Shown here: piece after piece, positions 54,701 through 64,000 of the stretch
How the letters are laid out: every line of letters begins with the position of its first letter
Position numbering within the stretch: position 1 is the first letter of the stretch
DNA from: Kingdonia uniflora
Lineage: Eukaryota; Streptophyta; Magnoliopsida; Ranunculales; Circaeasteraceae
NCBI GenBank assembly: GCA_014058105.1
Contig: JACGCM010001548.1
Span: forward strand, 62,001 to 126,000
Direction of reading: 5' to 3'
DNA: 64,000 nt
Made by a program: the position numbers and the translations under genes
The notes under the pieces: model-generated
The model's database searches: none
The model's input: only the letters and a program-made list of their open reading frames with translations
What the model was told of the DNA's origin: nothing

Positions 54701-55651
54701 GAACATTTCCTTAAGTACTTCACTACCTTGGAATCCAAGGTGCCACATAGGATTTTGAAGTGAAGGGTCATTCGATCCCAATGACTCCAATACTCTTTAG
54801 CATTCTTATAGGTTAAACTTTTGTTCTATTATTCTCTCTTTTACTCCTTTGATGAATGCCCTCTCTTCAAGTATCTTTTTCTAATTTGTGTGTTTTCTGT
54901 AGATTGTTATCATTTACTAGATGTGAGTTTTTGATCTCATTTTACTGTTTATTGCTGATTTAAAAATGTTTTTACAATCACCCTTTAATTATCTGATTTT
55001 TACTTGTATTTTATGATTTTTTTACTTATAAGGGTTAATGGGTCGGGTCGGGTCAACCTGATTATAAGCAGGTCCAATTTGGGTTCACAAATTTGACCCG
55101 TTTAATAAATGGGTCAGGTTTGGGTTTGGTGTTTCTCAACCCGAACCCGGGATGACCCGTGACGGGTTGACCCAACCCGACCAAATTGCCACCCCTACCT
55201 CCAATAGTGCCTCACTGTTGGAGGGGCAATGTTGGATTTGAGTCTCAAAAAGCAAGGTTGAGTCTTGCTTTTTTACGTCGCGATTGGGCGCCCAAGTGTT
55301 GGCTGCTAGTTTGTTTTCTAATCAGGCGCCAAAGGTTTGGGCGCCCAATTGTTTTTTTCTTTCACAAATTCAAATTGGGCACCTAAGACTTAAGCGCTCA
55401 ATTTATTATTATTATTATTATTTATTATTATTTTTTTAAGTTCAAATCGGGCGCCCAAGTCATAGGCATCTGATGAAAAAATAAAATAAAAATATATATA
55501 TTTTTTTCAAAAAAAAATGAAGCAGGCACCCCCCAAGTGTTGGGCGCCTGTTAAAAAATCCAAGTCAGGTAATGTTGGAGGAAATAAAGTCTCATTGACT
55601 TGGATTTAAGTTTTTTTCAACCAAGTTAGTGAGTCACTTTAGGAGAGGCCC
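54701..55651. mobile_element. MITE related to Harbinger element 2
   Basis: Left end GAACATTTCCTTAAGTACTT then CACTACCTTGG after TAA. The right end inverse is GGGCCTCTCCTAAAGTGAC then CACTAACTTGG. The interior has GGTGCCACATAGGATTTT and several GGGCGCCCAAGTGTTGG stems also found in element 2. No coding sequence. The right target repeat is not preserved (ATT versus TAA). It lies in the LINE remnant and carries a nested insertion. Confidence 0.7.
54793..55198. mobile_element. 406-bp insertion nested in the MITE, 8-bp target duplication
   Basis: Flanked by CTCCAATA at 54785-54792 and 55199-55206. The right terminus inverse is GTAGGGGTGGCAA and resembles hAT ends. The right third is rich in GGGTCGGGTC/GACCCG words. 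The left terminus (CTCTTTAGC) does not match, so it may be truncated or of another class. No ORF. Confidence 0.55.
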
Positions 55652-55980
55652 ATTTTTTAATTGCTGTTACTGGATCTGTATCTTGAAAAGCTGGAGTCAC
55701 CCAACTAATCTCACCTTCCAAATCACCAAAAATTATTGTTATCGATTAGCTTTTTGAGCAGGGAGCACCACATGAACTTGGAAAAGGGAGACTTAAAAAC
55801 CATATGCTCCTCATTCTCCGAAGTAACCAAGCAAAGAACCCATTTTGAATTCTGGACAGATTCCCACTCCAGCAATCTTGTGTCTTGAGAGCCTATTGGA
55901 AGGCCATCCAACTAATAAAACAATGTCTAAAGATAAAATCTTCGAACCATTGAAGCTTCTACCACTTCAGTGAACTCTAT

Positions 55981-56269
55981 TTTGTCGGTGTCTCAAATGG
56001 ATGTTCACAATTACTTATGTGGCGGTATAATCTATTAGTTGAAGCAGACTGCACTACTTCATGCCTTCATTACTGCACCCATGTTGTATGAGCACCCCTT
56101 CAGTTTGTCCAAGCTGGGGATTTTTGTTTTGGTAGTAATATAGTCTTGTAAAAAATGAAGAAAGTTGCAAAACAAGGTGTGGACTTGAACCTTTGACCTT
56201 CTAATGAAATTAATCACTTCGGACAAACAAGGTAACTTCACTTTATATCATATTAGGGGACCTTTTTTA
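55981..56269. other. Unassigned, possible LINE upstream sequence
   Basis: No clear coding match. It may be the decayed reverse transcriptase part of the minus-strand LINE. Confidence 0.3.
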
Positions 56270-56360
56270 AATACTACTTAACCATTTCGAGGCCCCAAAT
56301 TTACTTTAAAAATCAGAGGCACTTGGCCATCTCTTGCGTGTATGGCTAGGGCCGGCCCTG
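56270..56360. mobile_element. End fragment of a TTF-type hAT element
   Basis: Ends GGCTAGGGCCGGCCCTG at 56360, whose inverse CAGGGCCGGCCC is a common terminus of the same hAT group as element 2 at 46762. Preceded by CGAGGCCCCAAATTT. No left end or transposase. It is followed by an ATCT/CTAT microsatellite (56361-56385). Confidence 0.5.
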
Positions 56361-56394
56361 CATCTATCCATCTATCTATCTATACAATTAGTTA

Positions 56395-57282
56395 GAGCAC
56401 CTCCAACTGAAGAGTATGCGATTCCGGTTTGCCATACCGGTATTCCAGAATTGCATATTGTTTTCCTCTAACAGAAAATTAAAGCTTTTCTATTGGGGGC
56501 TAAACGGTTCAGCGCACTGTAAAATCGCCGAATGATTTATGTTCTAAAACAACAACAAATAGATTTTTTATTTGTTAAAATTTTAAGCTTCGTGAACCCC
56601 TCTCTTTCTCTCATCAAAACCACGTCTAACATTGTTGTTGTATTCATCTTCATCTCCTATGGCATCAGTTTTTGCAAACACCTCATTTGGTTGCAGATGA
56701 GTTTGTGATGCTCTCGAGCCATCTTATTGACTGGAATCAAATGATTGGGGTGTGTTTGGGTATGTGGCGAAGGATTTGGTAATAAGAATGATTGAGGATT
56801 CAGTGAAATGAGGCTTTTCACGATTGATTCGAGCATGTTGGAATTATCGGATAATTGAGATACTCGAAGCCGTTTCAATGGTGGTGATCATTGTTGTTTG
56901 GGAGATTGGAAACTCGGTAAATGGATTCAAATAACTCCAAACTTCGATTCAAATTCATCTTCTCCCTTTCTGAACTTCTTCAATGTTAAAATCAAAGTTT
57001 GTCGCCGAAGATCTCTACCATTTATTTTGATTTAAAATGTTTATTGAAGAAGAAGAACCAACTACTCGATAGAATTGTTGTTGAACCATTTGGGGCCTAA
57101 GCCACGCATCATAAAAACTAGTACACACTTTACGGTTCAACGCCTGGGAGATATGCACATACTCCTTCCCAAGTTCAGGTTTTACATACTTTAGAGGGGT
57201 ATGGGTATGTTGAACCCCATACCCCTGTTGGTGCAAGAGTATGGGAAACCCTTAATAGCATTCAATGCTCTTGGAGGTGCTC
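56395..57282. mobile_element. 888-bp Harbinger-type MITE
   Basis: Left end GAGCACCTCCAAC, right end inverse GAGCACCTCCAAG, with TTA on both sides (56392-56394 and 57283-57285). No transposase. Two minus-strand frames of 73 codons (56878-56657 and 57236-57015) have no recognised match. The GAGCACCT start matches Harbinger element 1 (22915), not element 2, so element 1 or a relative may have moved it. Confidence 0.85.
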
Positions 57283-57285
57283 TTA

Positions 57286-57449
57286 GTAGCATAAGCTGAG
57301 AGAAATCACCATAACAATTTTTTTTCTCTCAGCCCTCCTAATCATCATTTTGTTCACATGGTAACCTCTCACTACTTCTTAAGTCCCGTGGCACATAAAC
57401 AAACAAAATTTTAATGTCTTTACGTCTTCATTGATTTCCCATTATCCCT
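57286..57449. other. Short spacer before the second gypsy LTR
   Basis: No feature seen. The exact start of the LTR lies in or just after this stretch. Confidence 0.3.
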
Positions 57450-57987
57450 AGTGCAGGGACCCTGTCCCTCGAACTGATCCAATAGCAGACTCATGCAATA
57501 CACACGTGACATACACTAGCTGAAGTGACACCTGTACCACGCTGATGAAGAATGTGCCTCGAACACTACAAATGAAATAAAACAAGTCAAAGATACCTGT
57601 CCCTTACGAACTTGCTGTTGCAAGTCCAACTGCCACTTGCCCCCATTTTCAGGAGAACGTGCTTATGCGCGGTAAGGAACTGAGATGGAGGTCTATAAAA
57701 AGGATGAGTTCTAGTGAAGAAGAGGATGAGGTATTTTTTCTAGCTAATTGGACCAAGTTTTTCTAGCTCAAGAGATTACAACTTGTAATTAGAATATCAG
57801 CCTCAAGAAATAAAGTTATAGTTACTAAATCCTCAAGTCGAGGTCGTGGTTTTTACCTATTCAAAGATTTCCACGTTAATTGCATGTGTCATTTCTATAT
57901 TGGGTTATATTAAATCTTGTCACAGGTACATTTTGTGTAAGGACTATTTTGAGCTATTTTAAGCTACTATGAAATTAGGTTATTACA
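57450..57987 (+). repeat. 5' LTR of the second gypsy element
   Basis: The end is set at TATTACA (57987), directly before the primer site. TATA box TCTATAAAAAGG near 57696. GAGGTCGTGGTTTTTACCTATT (about 57839-57860) and the end ATGAAATTAGGTTATTACA resemble the first gypsy LTR. The start is approximate because the 3' LTR is outside the window. Confidence 0.65.
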
Positions 57988-58010
57988 TTCGGCGTTGTCT
58001 GTGGGAAAGA
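57988..58010 (+). promoter_or_regulatory. Primer binding site of the second gypsy element
   Basis: TTCGGCGTTGTCTGTGGGAA, one or two changes from the usual TTGGCGCCGTCTGTGGGAA of plant Tat-like elements. Confidence 0.6.
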
Positions 58011-58639
58011 AAACATTTTCAGTTACTGAAATATCAGCTTCCAATCATGGTGACTTCCTAGCGACCAGCCACAGGAGTCCAGCTTGATCTTTCAGTCAAA
58101 CCAGATTAGCTTACAGAATTATGGGCAAACCTCCATGCTGAAGCAGAGAAGCAAAATAAACTCGAACATCAGTTGTTGCTTGACTGTGAGCTCCGCGAAT
58201 AGGAATTAGAAAGCGAGCGTCAAGCTCGTTAAACAGAATTCAAGCGACAAGAAGAAAAGATGATAGCAATGCAGACTGCCTTTAAAGCCTTGCAAGGTAA
58301 TCAGCAAGTTCCCCTTCTAAGGGAACGTGATCAAATACCAGCGAACTCTCGAGTTTTAGCGTAGAAAATATTGGGACCTCGAGGAGCAGCTAGCAAAGGA
58401 GCTTCCAGACATCTCCATAATGACCCCACACATACTAGAAGCTTTAATTTATCTCGGATTGGAAGATCGGTCTAATATCAGTAGAGGTCATTGGCTCTCA
58501 AAGTGTTAAGAATATGAGTAATGACCTCAATCCGGAATACTAGTTCGTGAACGTTTGAGTGAGGGTACTGGTACTCATAACCCCTGGCCTGCATGCCAAG
58601 TCGCTCAAGTACCACGGTAGTACGTCATACATGAACATA

Positions 58640-59826
58640 TGGATTAGCACATCAGGGAATTAATCGAAGCACAAGCTTCCGACAATAAGGACAATTTGAC
58701 CAAATTACAAGATAGTCCGATAACTAAAGAGTTATTTGATATGGAAGTACTAAAAGGTTTCCATACTCCGAAGAAATGTAAGTACAAGGGTACTGATCCG
58801 AAGGAACACATTCAACAATTCCGTGATTCATTGGGATTGTATTCAAATTTGAACCACATTCTATGCTGTCTATTCGCCACAAGCCTTCAGGGAGAACCAT
58901 TTCGGCGGTTCCATTCTCTGCCTGAAGATTCCATCCTCACATTCGACCAACTGCAAAAGATCTTTGTTAAAACATATTCTCATAATAAAGACAAAGAAGA
59001 GAATTTGTACACTCTTATTAGTCTTAAATAATCTCAAGGAGAGAAACTTGAGGTCATTGAAAAGAAGTTTCTAGAACTTGCCCGAAAAGTTGACAATTTT
59101 GATCAAAAAACAACCATTTCTGTGTTTACAAATGCACTATAGATCAATTTCAAGGTAAAAGAGCATATCTTCTTGAACAAACCCTCGACCTTGGATGACA
59201 TGATTACCAAGGTCAATGGTTATGTCTACTTGGAAAGGATGATGACCGAAAGACATAAATCTACAAAAAATGTTCTAACCACGAAAGATCAAAATGCAGA
59301 TCGCAATAGTGAACCAAAGAATGGTCAGGGTGATCAAAAGCGAGCTAAAGTAAACACAGACAAATCTCAAAAAGGCAATTTGTTGCCCAAACCGGTCCTC
59401 TTACAGATGAATGTCCAGATCTTAGTAATTTTTCCCATTCTACCGAAAGACAAATTCTATCGTGTATCTTAGCCGTTGGAACCAATAGAAGGAAAACCGT
59501 ACTGTATGCATCACAAGGTAACTCATCATGAAACTAATAACTGTTATGCTTTACAGAGGTTGCTGGAATACATTTTCAAAGATGGGATAATGCACGAATA
59601 CATTATCGACCTGGAAGGATATAAGAACGAAACTATAAATAAGACGCAAGTCGAAGTAGTTCAAGTCAAAGATCAATATGTGGAAAAATACTTGCACCAT
59701 ATGTGCCAGAGTAACATGATCGAGATCCATCAAATCAATAACTCTACTAGATTCAAGAGGAGGAGGTTAATGGAATGCTGCGACCTCACAGTACAGGATA
59801 AAGAAGTTAAACTCCTTCCTGAATAA
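58640..59826 (+). pseudogene. Gag of the second gypsy element, broken
   Basis: 58696-59031 reads KELFDMEVLKGFHTPKKCKY, then GTDPKEHIQQFRDSLGLYSN, EPFRRFHSLPEDSILTFDQL and KIFVKTYSHNKDKEENLYTL: the retrotransposon Gag core. After a TAA it continues 59173-59472 with a basic linker. 59476-59826 carries YCMHHKVTHHETNNCYALQR, a C-H-H-C zinc-binding pattern typical of the Tat gag end that the first copy lacks. The last segment, DKEVKLLPE, joins the protease. Stops lie at about 59029, 59140, 59470 and 59824. Confidence 0.7.
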
Positions 59827-59839
59827 AGTAATCGATGTA

Positions 59840-60300
59840 GAGGGATTTCATTTGTGGATTACGATATCAGTCATGTTAAGTTTCTACATCATGACACTCT
59901 GGCTATTATGCTTAAAATGAAGAAATTCACCATGTATATCATGATGATCGATACCGGCAACGGTATTAAAATCCTTTTTCAGAGCACAATCGAACAAATG
60001 GGATTAGCCAATCAAGTTATACTAAGCAACATTGATATCAGTGTGTTTAATAGATCTAAATAAGAACGAGTTGGAAAGATCATCCTACCCATTACCGCTA
60101 GACCCACCACTATCGACGACGTTTTCTACATTATCAATGCTAAATCTTATTACCTGGGGATCATGAGCCGCTGCTGGATTAACAACATGGAAGCAATCGC
60201 ATCTATATACCATCAAGCACTTCGTTTTAAGCTCAACATTGGCATCTATGAAAATAAGGTAGTTAAAAGCTCTCACGAGCTTGCAAAAATACCATCTACG
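59840..60300 (+). pseudogene. Protease of the second gypsy element
   Basis: Reads SHVKFLHHDTLAIMLKMKKF, then YIMMIDTGNGIKILFQ with an intact catalytic D-T-G, then MGLANQVILSNIDISVFN, a TAA at about 60061, and YYLGIMSRCWINNMEAIASI. The first copy has DNG at the same site. Aspartic protease cleaves the Gag-Pol polyprotein. Confidence 0.65.
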
Positions 60301-60599
60301 TCATCCTCAACACATGCGACATATTTGCTGCATAGTAATTACAGAAAGCTGGTCACACCGATGGTCAACCTTCAACATAAGAACTTACAAAGCGCATTGA
60401 CATCGATGGGCCTAACAAAGGTACTTATATTAGTACCAAGATGGTCCAACAAGAGAAAGACACTCTTGTTCACTTTTTATAAATTAATCAAGATGTTTTC
60501 GCTTTGAGTTTCAAAGAAATGCCAGGAGTCGTCCCAGCCAAGGCGTGCCACAAATTAAGTATCAACAATAAAGTTGTCTAATAGAAACAAAGAAGGCTA

Positions 60600-61870
60600 T
60601 CACCTCATCTCAGAGATGAAATTAACAATGAAATCGATAAGTTGATCGAAGTTAGATTCATTCGTGAAGCTAAGTACCCAAATTGGATCTCTAACATTGT
60701 TGTAGTTCTAAAGAAGAATGGAAAAGTTTGAGTTTGCGTAGATTTCACCGATCTAAGAAAATATGCTCTAAATGATACTTTTCCACTTCTAATTATTCAT
60801 CAAATTCTTGAATCAATAATAGGTCACAAGCTATTATCTATGATGGATGCTGCTTCAGGATATAATCAGATACCTCTCCTAGAGGAAGATTAGGAAAATA
60901 CCACTTTCATCACTGAAAGTGGGTTCTACTGTTACAAAGTCATACCTTTCAGGATGAAGAATGCCGTAGCAACTTATCAAAGGTTAATGATAACTATGTT
61001 CAAAACATAATTGGGGAAAATTGTTTAAGTATACATCGATGATTTACTCTGCAAAAGCTTGTAGAAGAAATATCATATCACAGATCTCAATACGGTCTTC
61101 CACTTTTTACGATAATACTGGATGAAGTTCAGTCTAAATAAATATCAATTTGGGGTGCACTCGGGCAAGTTCCTGGGACATCTAATCTTCAAGAAAGGGA
61201 TTGAAGCCGACCAAATAAGATTTGAGCTTTACTCATCATGTCGTCTTCAAAGACAAAGAAAGATGTATATAAACTCACTGGTAAGATTGTAGCTATCAAT
61301 AGATTCATCTTTAATTCTTTAGATGGATGTCGATGGTTATTCTTGTTACTTCGAGGATGTACCAAAAGAGGCACAATTCTACCAAACAAAGAGATCGAAT
61401 GGACAAAAGAATGTGAAACAGCTTTTCAAGAACTCAAAGTCTATCTTGGAAATCTCATGTAATGAGTACCTCAGCAGACAATGAAGAATTGATTATCTAC
61501 CTCGCAGTTACAGATAAATCTCTCAGCTTGGTTCTCATTTGACATAAGAGAAAGATTGAAAAATTGTGTATTTCATCTGCAAAACTCTCACTCCAGCGGA
61601 AACAAGGTATTCCAAGATCGAGCGACTCCTTCTGACCCTTGTTTGTACTTCACAAAAACTCAAGCACTATTTTCAAGTTCATTCAGTCAAAGTCATGATA
61701 AACTACCCACTTCGGGAAGTTCTATCTAAAAAGGAGAAATCAAGAAGAGTGCAACAATGGTCAGTCAGTTTGGATGAACACGATATCAAATTCGAATAGA
61801 AATTTTTAGAAAAGGGTTAAGCAATAGATAATTTTATGGCATACTTCCCCATAGAAGATCCAGATTGGGA
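60600..61870 (+). pseudogene. Reverse transcriptase and RNase H of the second gypsy element
   Basis: RT text: NWISNIVVVLKKNGKV, a TGA, VCVDFTDLRKYALNDTFPL, LLSMMDAASGYNQIPLLEED (first Asp), YKVIPFRMKNAVATYQRLM, VYIDDLLCKS (catalytic pair kept). The thumb and connection parts follow with stops. RNase H is recognisable from about 61440 (ELIIYLAVTDKSLSLVLI, FICKTLTPAETRYSKIERLL, SLDEHDIKFE). At least six stops. The upstream N-terminal part (60540-60640) includes RRLSPHLRDEINNEIDKLIE. Confidence 0.72.
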
Positions 61871-61929
61871 AGAACACGATCCTGATCTTACAGACGAACT
61901 CACAGAAGATCTACCTACCAAGCCTTTTC

Positions 61930-62335
61930 ACGAACGAGCTGATTGGGTTACACGAATGGGATGAATTCTTCTTACAGATGGATCAGCAGGACCTGCAGGG
62001 TCAGGGATCGGAATCGTACTGATTACTTCTTCCAATAAAAAAATTGATAAATCTATATGACTTAATTTTGAAGCTTCCAACAATGTCACAGAGTATGAAG
62101 CCTTGATCCATGGGCTTGATTTGGCACTAGAAATCAAAGTTCTTGAGATATCAGTCTATAATAATTCTTTACTAATATTTCATCATTACTTTGAGCAATA
62201 CAAAAAGAATGGCAAGATGGTCGACTATGTAGCCCTCGTTGCTGATAAGATGAACAGATGCACTAAAGCTACTCGCGACTATTTACCTTGAGAAGAAAAC
62301 TAACACGTTAATTCGTTTGCTTATTTAGCTAAGGT
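61930..62335 (+). pseudogene. Second (archaeal-type) RNase H of the second gypsy element
   Basis: ILLTDGSAGPAGSGIGIVLI (first Asp), then LNFEASNNVTEYEALIHGLD (Glu region), then LEISVYNNSLLIFHHYFE. The third Asp position (IDS in the first copy) is Asn-Asn here. YVALVADKMNRCTKATRDYL follows. Stops near 61962 and 62060. Confidence 0.65.
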
Positions 62336-62589
62336 TTTGGGTACAGAAGCAAGATACCTCCAGATCAAAGTGATCTCAACCTCAACCATTTGTCTCTCCT
62401 TGGTATGCGCGTTCAACACTAGGGGTGATGATGATGAGGACAATGATTAGAGGAAGCCTTTCTTCACATAACTCAGCCCTAAGATTAAGTGTGATGGGCT
62501 GCTTCCAGAAGATAAAAAAAAGCAGATAATTGATTGAAAACTCTAAGCGTTACACAATTTAGAAAGGCCATTTATATCAAAGATCAGTA

Positions 62590-63680
62590 ATGGGGCCTTA
62601 TCTCAAGTGCCTCTCAAAGCAACAAGTAAATGAAATGCTTAAAGAATTCCATGAAGGAACGTGTGGCTCTCATATAACAGGATGCTTTCTAACAAAGCAA
62701 TTATACAAGGAGTCCTCTGGCCAGGAATGCGAAAGCAGACTGAAGAATATTCCCGCAAGTGCGAAGAATGTCAAAGACATGGACATCGGATACGAGTGCC
62801 TGTACTTGAGCTCCATGCCAGTAAGCTATTCTGGCCTTTTTAAGATGGGTACTTGATCTCGTGGGAGAATTCCCAAACACACCAGGTAATAGAAAGTTCT
62901 TATTCGTTGCAACGAATTACTTTACAAAATGGGCAGAAGTAGTTCCCCTTTGCCAAACTCATGAAGAAGAAGTCATCTATTTTATCTGTGAACATATTAT
63001 CACAAGATTTGGTTGCCCCCATCTGATTCGGATCGATAACGGACCAAAGTTTGTTGGAGATAAGATAGTTATTTTTCTCAACAAACACAACATTATTCAT
63101 TCACCACCCAATTTGTACTGCCCCAAAGGCAATGTATAAGCCAAAATCATAAACAAGTTGTTAGAGGATTGAATCAAAAAGAGACTCAAATCAGAAAAGA
63201 AAGGAAATTGGATAAGGGAACTGCCTCATGTCTTATGGGCATACCATACTACACCAAGATAATTAACTGGATGTTCCTTCTTCCTCCTTACTTATGGAAC
63301 TAAAGTTGTCATCCCAACAGAATATTACCATCCTATAAAAATCATGAGCTAACAGATGAAGAAAATGAATTTGAACTAGCCTGCAATGTGAACTGGATTG
63401 ATGAGACCTGAGCTCGAGTTGTTGCCAGCCTGGGTCAATATCATCATATGCTAGCTAGTTCGTATAACATTAGAGTCCAAAATATTGAGTTCCAAATTGA
63501 CGATCTAGTCCTCAGAGAGATCCCCAAGGGAAGAAAATAGTTAAATGCCGAGAAACTCGTAGAGAATTGGGAAGGTTCATTTCTAGTCATAGGACGAGCT
63601 GGCCTTGAATTCTACTACCTCATGACAGAGAAGGGCACCAGAATACCAAGCCCTTGGAATACTAGGAGATTGAAATGATA
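62590..63680 (+). pseudogene. Integrase of the second gypsy element, catalytic sites lost
   Basis: The zinc-binding part is split over two frames: KEFHEGTCGSHITGCFL (62640-62690), then WPGMRKQTEEYSRKCEECQR (62720-62780). The core is FLFVATNYFTKWAEVVPL, where the first Asp is Asn; then FGCPHLIRIDNGPKFVG with the second Asp kept; then YCPKGNV, a TAA and AKIINK, where GQAE has become a stop and AK. The end PSPWNTRRLK is near 63650-63677. The gene is inactive on both catalytic and frame grounds. Confidence 0.75.
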
Positions 63681-64000
63681 CTATCGCTAAATTCCTAGTT
63701 CCCAAGCACAGGATACATCTATTTCTTACATTCCAAAAGAGAGATTCTGATCACCAACAGTGTGTATATTCTTTTCTACCAAAAGAAAACTTTCAAGTTT
63801 TTTCCCACATTATTGATACCAGTCTCAATGATTAAAGTAAAGGTAGTACTAGCTTTCAATCGGTACACATCTATCATCTACTAAATCCCAGCGATTAAGG
63901 CAAATGTCATACAAGTCTTCAATCGATACACATCTGCCTAATATTTAAGATTAAAGCAAAGGTAATACTAGCTTTTACTCAGTGATTTCTACTATCTCTA
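63681..64000. other. Start of the post-integrase region, no gene seen
   Basis: Two to three imperfect repeats of AAGTCTTCAATCGRTACACATCT- and TTAAAGYAAAGGTAATACTAGC-like text (63825-63990) mark a small tandem repeat. The antisense genes seen in the first gypsy element would lie further right, outside the window. Confidence 0.45.

Larger units (their letters stand above)
46920..55980 (-). mobile_element. Decayed LINE (non-LTR retrotransposon) remnant, interrupted twice
   Basis: Minus-strand pieces in LINE order. The reverse-transcriptase zinc-binding region (zf-RVT) is at about 55975-55723: TQDCWSGN / RLLEWESVQNSKWVLCLV, EEHMVFKSPFSKFMWCSL, with two ligand Cys changed. A linker is near 54700-54600 (SRQKEIEKYLEVSLSYKEG). 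RNase H is from about 54400 (ELKTVEAGLILLEL, RVVVAIDSQIIVGY, STIRETNRAADL). RNase H then continues across Harbinger element 2 as IAYTHSSCVYFEI. Both insertions, the MITE at 54701 and the Harbinger element at 47178, lie inside it. The 5' part with the reverse transcriptase is missing or unrecognisable. Confidence 0.6.
57450..64000 (+). mobile_element. Second Ty3/gypsy element (Tat-like), truncated by the window edge
   Basis: LTR, primer site, gag, protease, RT/RNase H, second RNase H and integrase follow in the same order as in the element at 6598. They share text throughout but differ at many positions. The region after integrase, where antisense genes would lie, is cut off at 64000. Many stops are present. 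It is a separate, related family member and not a duplicate, because its LTR differs strongly outside the terminal 150 bp. Confidence 0.85.

Overview
This window looks like nuclear DNA of a flowering plant, most likely a eudicot. The evidence is a P-class PPR gene, a plant-type O-fucosyltransferase with GT-AG introns, and many plant transposon families nested in one another. No bacterial, organellar, tRNA or rRNA features were seen. Three stretches look like host genes. They are the last exon of an unrecognised gene (232-871), a three-exon O-fucosyltransferase (31208-36286) and an intronless PPR gene (37109-39232). Nearly everything else is transposon.

Layout. A Copia retrotransposon (2010 to about 22478) is split by a 14.6-kb Ty3/gypsy element (6598-21195). 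That gypsy element has two RNase H domains, as in the Tat lineage. It carries an antisense gene (12856-17690) and three small antisense ORFs, each behind its own TATA box, ahead of its 3' LTR. A 1389-bp hAT element (14007-15395) has jumped into the antisense gene. Next comes a PIF/Harbinger element (22915 to about 30871) with a transposase, a Myb/NAM-like ORF1 and a third gene coding a plant mobile domain (PMD) protein. A 1395-bp solo LTR with 98-bp tandem repeats breaks that PMD gene. The two intact host genes follow, with another solo LTR in the first intron of the O-fucosyltransferase. Two hAT transposase genes of different families lie at 41176-43760 and 43918-46564.

A decayed LINE on the minus strand (about 46920-55980) was hit by a second PIF/Harbinger element (47178-54173), which has clear TIRs and a TAA target duplication. 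It also carries ORF1, a transposase and a PMD gene. A related MITE with a smaller element nested in it follows (54701-55651), then a hAT end and an 888-bp Harbinger-type MITE (56395-57282). A second dual-RNase H gypsy element starts near 57450 and runs off the right edge.

The main point of interest is that two quite different PIF/Harbinger elements both carry a PMD gene beside the usual ORF1 and transposase pair. The order of the core genes differs between them, and palindromic end-like sequences lie at the termini and, in one element, at the junction with the PMD module. All the transposon genes are damaged, often by changes that fit C-to-T decay. No numeric divergence was computed; statements about similarity are by eye.
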